In this document: in pieces, positions 1-5,563 of the stretch
How the letters are laid out: each line of letters opens with the position of its first letter
Numbering within the stretch: the first letter of the stretch is position 1
DNA from: Candidatus Pacearchaeota archaeon
GTDB taxonomy: Archaea > Nanoarchaeota > Nanoarchaeia > Pacearchaeales > GW2011-AR1
NCBI GenBank assembly: GCA_002686195.1
Contig: NZAS01000214.1
Location: 1 to 6,072 of the forward strand
Reading direction: 5' to 3'
Length of the DNA stretch: 6,072 bases
The notes under the pieces: generated by a model
Databases searched by the model: none
Seen by the model: only the letters and a program-made list of their open reading frames with translations
Told to the model about the DNA's origin: nothing
Position numbers and translations under genes: made by a program

Positions 1-1
1 A

Positions 2-613
2 GATAGAGTACTTTGTTTATCTGCACATCCAGATGATACTGAATATGGTTTACTTGGTTCAATGATGAAATTTGATGAAACTATATTTGATGTTTTGGTA
101 TTATCTAATGGTGGAGACTTTGATAATACTACTGATGAGAGTAGACAAAAGGAATGCATGGGTATTTGGGATAGAGTACAATTTAATGTTAGTGGTAGAT
201 TTTTTGGAAAGAAATATGTTAAAGATACACCCGAAGATGAATGGGTTAATCTTATTGAACAAGAGTATGATATAAGTGATTATGATTGTATATTAAGTTT
301 ACCAGCACAAGATTCACACTTTGAACATAGGATGGTTAATCATATAGCTTATGCGTTAGTAAGAGGAACTAAATGTGGAATAGTAACATATAGAACACCT
401 TCAACATTGGAAGAGTGGATTCCAAATTTTCATGTACAAGTAGAAGAACATATAGATGAAAAGGTAGATATACTTAGACGTAATTTTGTTTCACAAAGAG
501 ATAAATTATATTTCCAAGAAGATATGATTCTTGATTTTCATACCAATTATTTATGTTCCAAAGTTGGAGCTGGTTATGTAGAGTCATTTAGAGTAGAGAG
601 ACTTTTCGGATGA
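2..613 (+). CDS. PIG-L/LmbE-family N-acetyl-sugar deacetylase, 5' end cut by window edge
   Basis: The frame is open from base 2, so the gene begins upstream. An internal ATG at 62 is not the real start, because the signature motif lies before it. Numbering from base 2, residues 3-12 read RVLCLSAHPDD, the N-terminal strand and zinc motif of PIG-L/LmbE enzymes: H9 and D12 as zinc ligands and D11 as catalytic base, by analogy with MshB. A second motif, D-S-H-F-E-H (H106 and H109), matches the family HPDH and supplies the third ligand. The C-terminus has the usual S-Q pair and a YVESFRVERLF tail like the family's Y-x-E-x-F ending. The family removes acetyl from N-acetylglucosamine-type groups, free, nucleotide-linked or lipid-linked. 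No signal peptide can be judged. The gene overlaps the next by ATGA. Next to a UDP-HexNAc dehydratase, an amino-sugar substrate is likely, but which one is inference. About 203 residues are visible. Confidence 0.9.
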   Translation, partial: DRVLCLSAHPDDTEYGLLGSMMKFDETIFDVLVLSNGGDFDNTTDESRQKECMGIWDRVQFNVSGRFFGKKYVKDTPEDEWVNLIEQEYDISDYDCILSLPAQDSHFEHRMVNHIAYALVRGTKCGIVTYRTPSTLEEWIPNFHVQVEEHIDEKVDILRRNFVSQRDKLYFQEDMILDFHTNYLCSKVGAGYVESFRVERLFG

Positions 614-1530
614 AAATAGGATTCTTTTCAGAAGCCGGTTATGAAGGTAAAGTACCAAGAAATCATCCTAATATGAGAACGGATGTGGCTTGGGTTTGTG
701 CGTTAAATGCTACACATCACCCATTACCTAAGATACAAACACTACCTGATAATTTATATGATGTTGGTGTAATGATACTACCTAAGAAAAGAGAGATGTT
801 ATTAAAATATCCATTACTGGAACAATATCGTAGGGTGTGTAAGAAAGTAACAGTTATGCAAGAGAGTTATTATAACTACTGGCAAGACAGTCCAATCGCA
901 GAACAAATATGGTATTTCAATTTTATTGCATCGATGGATTTAATTTTTTGTCATAATGATATTGATTTGAAGTATTATAATGGATTGACTAATGTTAGAA
1001 CTGAACTATTACCATCAGTTATGATTACAGATGATATTGTTTGTAGAAATGAATGGGGAGATGCAACCATAATTGGTGGTAATTGGGTAAGAGATTACGG
1101 TGGATTTGATTCCTATCAAGTGGCTTCAGAGTTAGGTCATCCAATAACAGCAGTAACTACAGGTAGGATGAAACCAGAAGAAGAAGAGGTGTTGAATCAT
1201 ATTCCGTGGGTTATGTGGCGAGAGTGGATAGACATATTATCACAATTTAATGTGGGTGTACAATTAGGAACAGCATCCGCTGGTACATTTAATCTTAATT
1301 GTAGTTTTCATGGAATACCTTGTATTGGTTATTTTAATGTAAATACTCAAAAAATATTACACCCATTGACTACAGTAGAAGTTGGTGAGATAGATAAGGC
1401 TAAAGAGATAGCCAATAAATTAAAAGATGATAATTTTTATAAGTTGTGTATGGAAACTACATTAAAGAGATATGAAAATTATTATAGTGAAAAAGTTTTT
1501 GTTAAACATTGGAATGGAGTTTGGAAATGA
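610..1530 (+). CDS. GT-B-like glycosyltransferase
   Basis: This 306-residue protein has a two-lobed layout typical of GT-B glycosyltransferases. The N-terminal lobe (about 1-145) opens with MKIGFFSEAGYEG, a strand and glycine loop, and ends with IASMDLIFCHN (107-117 region), like the stretch in such enzymes where the chain is recognised as a 'watcher' of the acceptor side. The C-terminal lobe starts near ATIIGGNW (152-159). It carries AGTFNLNCSFHGIPCIGY (about 224-241), the position of the donor-binding loop, and ends with a long helix and a Trp-rich tail. The E-x7-E pair of GT4 enzymes is not seen in that loop, so family and donor sugar stay open. There is no signal peptide or membrane segment, so a cytoplasmic or membrane-peripheral enzyme is expected. 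The start overlaps the deacetylase stop (ATGA); only a weak GAGAG lies upstream, so translation is probably coupled. The fold assignment rests on motif reading alone. Confidence 0.68.
   Translation: MKIGFFSEAGYEGKVPRNHPNMRTDVAWVCALNATHHPLPKIQTLPDNLYDVGVMILPKKREMLLKYPLLEQYRRVCKKVTVMQESYYNYWQDSPIAEQIWYFNFIASMDLIFCHNDIDLKYYNGLTNVRTELLPSVMITDDIVCRNEWGDATIIGGNWVRDYGGFDSYQVASELGHPITAVTTGRMKPEEEEVLNHIPWVMWREWIDILSQFNVGVQLGTASAGTFNLNCSFHGIPCIGYFNVNTQKILHPLTTVEVGEIDKAKEIANKLKDDNFYKLCMETTLKRYENYYSEKVFVKHWNGVWK
1516..1519 (+). promoter_or_regulatory. Shine-Dalgarno GGAG for the 52-residue membrane protein
   Basis: GGAG sits inside the last codons of the upstream glycosyltransferase gene, 7 nt before the ATG at 1527. 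The good match and spacing are the main support for translation of the small ORF that follows. Confidence 0.7.
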
Positions 1531-1685
1531 ATAAAAATTTTAGAAAAATAATATTAAAAATTTCAGATTGGAATGAGGATGGAGAAACTCAATGGTGGGA
1601 GCCGTTATTATCATTAGTTTTTCTAGTATTTTTTTGGTTGGGTTTTGTAGGTGCTGTACTTTTTGCTATGTGGATTATTAGATGA
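1527..1685 (+). CDS. 52-residue single-pass membrane protein, function unknown
   Basis: This small gene exactly fills the space between the glycosyltransferase and the dehydratase, sharing ATGA overlaps with both. It has a GGAG ribosome site 7 nt before its ATG. The N-terminal half is polar: basic first (K3, R6, K7, K11), then acidic (D14, E17, D18, E20, E25). A tandem Trp pair and Pro (W23, W24, P26) mark the membrane edge. Residues 27-51 are an uninterrupted hydrophobic helix rich in Leu, Val and Phe, ending in R52. Small residues G39, A43 and A47 recur every four positions, a pattern known to pack transmembrane helices. Five of 52 residues are Trp. The orientation is ambiguous from the charges. 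I recognise no family. Possible roles are a membrane anchor or partner for the neighbouring glycosyltransferases, or a small phage membrane protein; both are guesses. Without this gene, 151 bases (1531-1681) would be the only non-coding stretch in the window. Confidence 0.8.
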   Translation: MNKNFRKIILKISDWNEDGETQWWEPLLSLVFLVFFWLGFVGAVLFAMWIIR

Positions 1686-2629
1686 AAGATAAAACAATTT
1701 TAATAATTGGTGGAACTGGGGCACTTGGTAAGACGTTAGTTAAAAAGTATTATGATACTAATGAGTTAATAGTTTTTTCTAGAGATGAACATAAACATTA
1801 TAATTTAATTAAACAATATCCTAAGATTAAATCTGTGGTTGGTGATATTAGAGATAAAGAATCAGTTATGAATGTATTGTTAAGATTTAATCCACAAGTT
1901 GTTATAAATACAGCAGCCTTAAAACACGTTCCTATATGTGAAGTTAATGTGTATGAAAGTGTAAAAACTAATATTATAGGACATCAAAATGTTATTGAAT
2001 GTGTTAATTTAAATGGAAAAGTTGAAACATTAGTGTTTGTATCAACGGATAAGGCTTGTAAACCTATTAACGTTTATGGTATGTGTAAAGCAATAAGTGA
2101 ACAATTGTATGTTAATTTTGCAGAACAACAAGATAATATTAAAATTGTGTTGGTGAGATATGGAAATGTTTTAGAGTCAACTGGTTCTGTAATTCCTTAT
2201 TTTAAGAGTTTATTAGATGAAGGTACTGAATCATTACCTATAACACATTTGGATATGACTAGATTTTTATTAACATTAGAACAAGCTTCTAATTTAATAG
2301 ATTGGGCGTATAATTCACCATTTTCACATGGAAAGATAGCTGTACCAAAGGTTAAGTCTATGAAAGTTACTGATATTGCTAAATGTCTTATTAAATCGTA
2401 TAAATATATTTGGGAGATAGAGTTAGAAGAAATTGGTATACGGGATGGTGAAAAGTTACATGAGGAGATGATTTCCGTGGAAGAATGGATGAGAACTGAA
2501 GAACATGGTGATTTTTTTCTGATAGGACAGAAGAATATTAGAGATGAACAACTTTCTTATAATTCTAAAGAGTCATTAATGGATAGTGAAGATACATATA
2601 AATTTTTAGAAGATTCAGGAGTTATATAA
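1682..2629 (+). CDS. pseB: UDP-GlcNAc 4,6-dehydratase (inverting), PseB/FlaA1/CapE type
   Basis: The product is a 315-residue extended short-chain dehydrogenase, close to the usual PseB length. It has the NAD(P) loop GGTGALG (10-16), the family motif SRDEHKHY (33-40), GDIRD (54-58), and NTAALKHVPICEVN (76-89), nearly identical to the PseB/CapD signature. The catalytic set is S121-T122-D123-K124 with Y132 and K136 (YGMCK). RYGNVLESTGSVIPYF (159-174), MTRF (192-195), the SMK motif (226-228) and IRDGEKLHEE (253-262) complete the match. The family converts UDP-GlcNAc to UDP-2-acetamido-2,6-dideoxy-beta-L-arabino-hex-4-ulose, the precursor of pseudaminic acid, L-FucNAc and L-rhamnosamine/QuiNAc. 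No membrane segments are present, so it is not the long FlmA/WbpM/PglF type. None of PseC, PseF, PseG, PseH or PseI is visible, so the symbol names the reaction, not pseudaminate synthesis. There is no clear Shine-Dalgarno before the ATG, and the ATGA overlap suggests coupling. Confidence 0.93.
   Translation: MKDKTILIIGGTGALGKTLVKKYYDTNELIVFSRDEHKHYNLIKQYPKIKSVVGDIRDKESVMNVLLRFNPQVVINTAALKHVPICEVNVYESVKTNIIGHQNVIECVNLNGKVETLVFVSTDKACKPINVYGMCKAISEQLYVNFAEQQDNIKIVLVRYGNVLESTGSVIPYFKSLLDEGTESLPITHLDMTRFLLTLEQASNLIDWAYNSPFSHGKIAVPKVKSMKVTDIAKCLIKSYKYIWEIELEEIGIRDGEKLHEEMISVEEWMRTEEHGDFFLIGQKNIRDEQLSYNSKESLMDSEDTYKFLEDSGVI
2617..2621 (+). promoter_or_regulatory. Shine-Dalgarno AGGAG for the C-methyltransferase
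   Basis: AGGAG lies in the end of the dehydratase gene, 7 nt before the ATG at 2629. It fixes that start and shows that the TAATG junction is a normal re-initiation site. Confidence 0.75.
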
Positions 2630-3891
2630 TGGAGCATCAAACAAGTTTAATTGAAGGGTATCAAAAAAGAGAAAATTGTGCAAGTTGTGATGGTACTAGT
2701 TTTGAAACTATATTGGATTTGGGTATAGTTCCTTTGGCTGGTTATTTTCCTACACATGATGAGTTGGATAATGAGAGTAGATATCCATTAAGTTTATTAG
2801 TTTGTAATGATTGTAAACTTGTACAAACGGATTCAGTTATCGATCCAAGATTATTGTTTGAAGATTATAGATATTTGTCATCTGTTGGGTTATCTAACCA
2901 TTTTAAAAATGTAGCCGATATTTTAAATGAGAGATATAGTGTGAATAATAAAGATATATTAGAAATAGGTTGTAATGATGGTGTATTATTAGAACCATTA
3001 TCTAAATTGGGAGCACGTGTTGTGGGCGTAGACCCAGCAGTTAATGTTGTTAGGTTAGCTACTGATAAGGGATTACAAGTTTATAACGAGTATTTTAATT
3101 ATGAGAATTTTAAAGGAGATGATTTTAAAAATAAATATGATTTGGTTATATCAAATAATACTTTTGCTCATATAATAGATGTACAAAGTGTCATTAGGGG
3201 TATAAGTCACGTTCTTAAACCAAATGGTGATTTTATATTTGAAGTACACTATTTAAAAAATTTGATAGAGGGTAAACAATGGGATAACGTATATCATGAA
3301 CATATTTTTTATTATTCAATTGCGGCTATAAATAATATGTTTAGAAAGTATGATATGACTGTGATAGATTTTGAGGAAATACCAATTCATTCAGGTTCTA
3401 TAAGAGTAATAGTTAGAAATAGTAAGATAGACACTCCACAAAAAGTTTTGGATAGAATAGAGTTAGAGTCTACAACTATAGCTGATGTTGATTATCTAAA
3501 AAAATATGGTGATGATGTAAAAAAACATATTTCAGATTTTAATGATAAGATAAAAGAACTATCTAAAGAGTATACCATTGCTGGATATGGTGCTTCTGGT
3601 AGAGCTAATATGTTTTGTAATCTTACAGACTTAAATAAAGATATTGTTAAGTTTATAGTAGATGAATCACCTGAAAGATATGGTAGATATATAGCAAATA
3701 CAGAGATACCAATAGTAGAACCATCGGAGTTGGATGATACTGAGGTTGATTTATTAATTATCTTCGCATGGAATTATTCTAAAATGATAATAGAAAAGAC
3801 TTTTTGGGGGTTCTTCAAGTATCTTGTAGCATTTCCATCAGTTCAGTTGGTTAATAATTACAATGAATTAGAAGGGTTTGATTCAATATGA
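2629..3891 (+). CDS. NDP-sugar C-methyltransferase (TylC3/NovU/TcaB9 family)
   Basis: This 420-residue protein has the full three-part build of sugar C-methyltransferases. An N-terminal zinc domain carries C17-x2-C20 and C59-x2-C62. A Rossmann methyltransferase domain has the SAM loop EIGCNDG (112-118) and the acidic GVDP strand (133-136). The C-terminal domain (about 310-415) has GYGASGRANM (319-328) and IFAWNY (378-383). The active-site motif YHEH (222-225) is intact, and H181 is present. As I remember, Y222, E224, H225 and H181 are also the catalytic-site residues of TcaB9, with a Tyr near 76 that Y80 or Y82 may match here. The family adds a methyl group from SAM to the carbon next to a 4-ketone of an NDP-sugar, usually C3. 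Lying between a 4-keto sugar dehydratase and a reductase, it probably acts on the ketone intermediate. The sugar itself is inference. It is cytoplasmic, complete, starts one base into the previous stop and overlaps the next gene by ATGA. Confidence 0.93.
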   Translation: MEHQTSLIEGYQKRENCASCDGTSFETILDLGIVPLAGYFPTHDELDNESRYPLSLLVCNDCKLVQTDSVIDPRLLFEDYRYLSSVGLSNHFKNVADILNERYSVNNKDILEIGCNDGVLLEPLSKLGARVVGVDPAVNVVRLATDKGLQVYNEYFNYENFKGDDFKNKYDLVISNNTFAHIIDVQSVIRGISHVLKPNGDFIFEVHYLKNLIEGKQWDNVYHEHIFYYSIAAINNMFRKYDMTVIDFEEIPIHSGSIRVIVRNSKIDTPQKVLDRIELESTTIADVDYLKKYGDDVKKHISDFNDKIKELSKEYTIAGYGASGRANMFCNLTDLNKDIVKFIVDESPERYGRYIANTEIPIVEPSELDDTEVDLLIIFAWNYSKMIIEKTFWGFFKYLVAFPSVQLVNNYNELEGFDSI

Positions 3892-4613
3892 AAATATTGG
3901 TTTTGGGTCATAGAGGTATGTTAGGTCATATGGTTCATAAATATTTTTCGACAAAGAAAGAGTGTGAATTGCTCACAATTAATTCAAGATGGTCAAGTGA
4001 AGATTTTATTAGAGAAGTGTTGAGTTTTAATGGAAATTATATAATAAATTGTATTGGTGCTATACATCAAAGAAAAACTGAATTTGAAGTTAATATAGAT
4101 TTACCAATATGGTTAGATAATAATTGTTCTGATTGTAGAATTATATATCCAGGAACAGATTTTGAGATGAGTTATAGTGATTATGGAATTTCTAAGAAGA
4201 AGGCTGCTGAACATATATTGAATTATGGTAAACATACTAAAATGATAAAGACATCTATATTAGGACCAGAGTTAAATAGTAAAAGTAGTGTTTTTGAGTG
4301 GTTTATGAATAGTGAGGGCGAAGTTTTTGGTTGGACTAAAAATTATTGGAATGGTATTACAACTTTACAATGGGCTATGATATGTTACGATATGATTATA
4401 AGTTGGGATACTTATCTAACAACTAATATTCCAGCTACGGAATGTATTTCGAAGTATGAATTGTTGAATATAATTAAAAAAGTTTTTGAAAAAGATATAG
4501 TAATAAATAAAAATTCTGATGTTATAGTTAATAGGTGTTTGGATGGAACAATAGATGTTAGTAATATAGAGAAACAACTTACAGAATTAAAAGAATTTTA
4601 TTATGATAATTGA
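3888..4613 (+). CDS. RmlD-like NDP-4-keto-sugar reductase, short form
   Basis: The product is a 241-residue short-chain dehydrogenase of the RmlD/dTDP-4-dehydrorhamnose reductase group. It has the nucleotide loop GHRGMLGHMV (7-16), the NCIGAI strand (54-59) in place of the usual N-x-A-A, N69 and P73 of the N-x-x-x-P motif, T90-D91 at the STD position and Y99-x3-K103 (YGISK) as the catalytic pair. W153-N-G-I-T-T-L-Q-W resembles the substrate-side motif of the family. It is about 50 residues shorter than usual RmlD, and the loop between T-D and the catalytic Tyr is nearly absent. No C-terminal cupin is present, so it is not CapF. WbvR, an RmlD homologue that reduces the product of a PseB-like enzyme, is the best functional model. 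It probably reduces the 4-ketone after C-methylation. A GAAGGG about 11 nt upstream is a weak ribosome site; the start overlaps the previous stop by ATGA. Confidence 0.85.
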   Translation: MKILVLGHRGMLGHMVHKYFSTKKECELLTINSRWSSEDFIREVLSFNGNYIINCIGAIHQRKTEFEVNIDLPIWLDNNCSDCRIIYPGTDFEMSYSDYGISKKKAAEHILNYGKHTKMIKTSILGPELNSKSSVFEWFMNSEGEVFGWTKNYWNGITTLQWAMICYDMIISWDTYLTTNIPATECISKYELLNIIKKVFEKDIVINKNSDVIVNRCLDGTIDVSNIEKQLTELKEFYYDN

Positions 4614-5562
4614 TTTACATCCAGAATTTGGATTGGAATTGGTAATGGGAATACCATATGCATATTGGCTTCATGAGAGAGGTGAATTAGAAAAAGTTCA
4701 TACTGTCAAGGGTATGAAACCATTTTATTATTTTTGTGATAATATAGAAGAAGTATACGATCATAGAACAATAAATAATTTACAATCGGGTTTGGATGAT
4801 TTACCTAATAATTGGATACATCATAATGCCTTAGCTATCTTTGGTAAAGGTTACGGTGAGTTAACAGAAGAAGAGAAAAATCAAGCTAATGGTGTTTTAG
4901 ATTATAGTAAATGGAAGTTACCTAATTATAAGGAGCATTATAAGAATGATGAGTTTAAGTTTGATAAGCCATTTATTATCGTTTCTAATAGATATAATAT
5001 TGAACATGGACAACCACCGATAGGTTTTTTTGATATAAAATCCTTATATGATATGTTCAATTATTTTACGGAAAATGGATATATGGTTATTTATAAGAGA
5101 CCAAAGAATAATGAATTTCCATTAGACCAAAATGAAATGAATAGTATGACACATGGTTTTACAGATATAACTTCTGAAGTAGAAGGCTTTGGGTTGGTTG
5201 ATGATTATAAATTAACTGAATTTTATGATGATGTTGTGTTGTTTGATGATTTAGTAAAAGATAAAAATACACATAAGTATAATGAAACACAATTGAAATT
5301 ATTTTCAAATGCGTATGGGTTTGTTGCTATGGGTGGTGGCAGTACTCTATTGTGTTGTTATTTTAATATGCCTACTATTTCTTATTTTACAACAGCTACA
5401 GAGTGTAGTAGAAAAGATTATTTTAGTGAAGATAACTATTACAGAAAACTCTGTAATGAATTTTATCCGATATTAGATCATGAAAAGGGTATTGCAGAGA
5501 GAGGCTATCGTGATTATTCTGAATTAATAACGACAGTAAAAAAAGTATTTAAAGGAGCTTGA
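4603..5562 (+). CDS. Uncharacterised protein, possibly a glycosyltransferase-like fold
   Basis: I do not firmly recognise this 319-residue protein. It starts with MIIDLHPEFGLELVMGIPYAYWLHE, in which a short strand and a glycine-rich turn precede a helix (the full run is residues 1-25 and is rich in aromatic residues). A second strand, DKPFIIVSNRYN (121-132), begins what looks like a C-terminal Rossmann-like lobe. FSNAYGFVAMGGGSTLL (234-250) followed by FNMPTISYF (254-262) resembles the donor-side 'is this monitored sugar site' loop of GT-B transferases, where Gly-Gly-Ser and a following strand hold the nucleotide. There is no signal peptide or membrane helix. Its position between sugar-nucleotide genes supports a role in glycan assembly. 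It overlaps the upstream gene by 11 nt and has no clear Shine-Dalgarno, so it is probably coupled. Alternatives are a different sugar-nucleotide enzyme or an acceptor-binding protein. The reading frame is secure; the function is a guess. Confidence 0.6.
   Translation: MIIDLHPEFGLELVMGIPYAYWLHERGELEKVHTVKGMKPFYYFCDNIEEVYDHRTINNLQSGLDDLPNNWIHHNALAIFGKGYGELTEEEKNQANGVLDYSKWKLPNYKEHYKNDEFKFDKPFIIVSNRYNIEHGQPPIGFFDIKSLYDMFNYFTENGYMVIYKRPKNNEFPLDQNEMNSMTHGFTDITSEVEGFGLVDDYKLTEFYDDVVLFDDLVKDKNTHKYNETQLKLFSNAYGFVAMGGGSTLLCCYFNMPTISYFTTATECSRKDYFSEDNYYRKLCNEFYPILDHEKGIAERGYRDYSELITTVKKVFKGA
5551..5557 (+). promoter_or_regulatory. Strong Shine-Dalgarno AAAGGAG deciding a TTG start
   Basis: AAAGGAG at the end of the preceding gene stands 6 nt before TTG at 5564. 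That frame has no ATG between its upstream TAA (5537-5539) and the glycine-rich nucleotide motif, so this site selects TTG as the start of the dehydrogenase. Confidence 0.85.
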
Positions 5563-5563
5563 G

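Noticed and set aside
62..64. ATG at 62 as the start of the first gene
   Set aside because: The same frame is open to the left edge and encodes the AHPDD zinc motif before this ATG, so the Met is internal.
72..275. A 67-codon open frame on the + strand
   Set aside because: It lies wholly inside the PIG-L deacetylase frame, shows no motif and has the low-complexity composition of a shadow frame.
2399..2406. TATAAATA, identical to the T4 late-promoter core
   Set aside because: It falls inside the dehydratase gene as part of Tyr-Lys-Tyr codons, far from a gene start; an 8-mer like this is expected by chance in such AT-rich DNA. It does not by itself support a T4-like phage.
1682..2629. A full pseudaminic acid pathway based on the PseB-like gene
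   Set aside because: No aminotransferase, acetyltransferase, UDP-hydrolase or synthase of that pathway is in the window; the following C-methyltransferase and reductase point elsewhere.
3498..3525. Two in-phase A-AAA-AAA heptamers (3498-3504 and 3519-3525) that could act as -1 slippery sites in the C-methyltransferase
   Set aside because: Both simply encode Lys-Lys after a codon ending in A. Slipping at the first one meets TGA at 3510-3512, no stem-loop is evident, and the C-terminal domain continues intact in frame.
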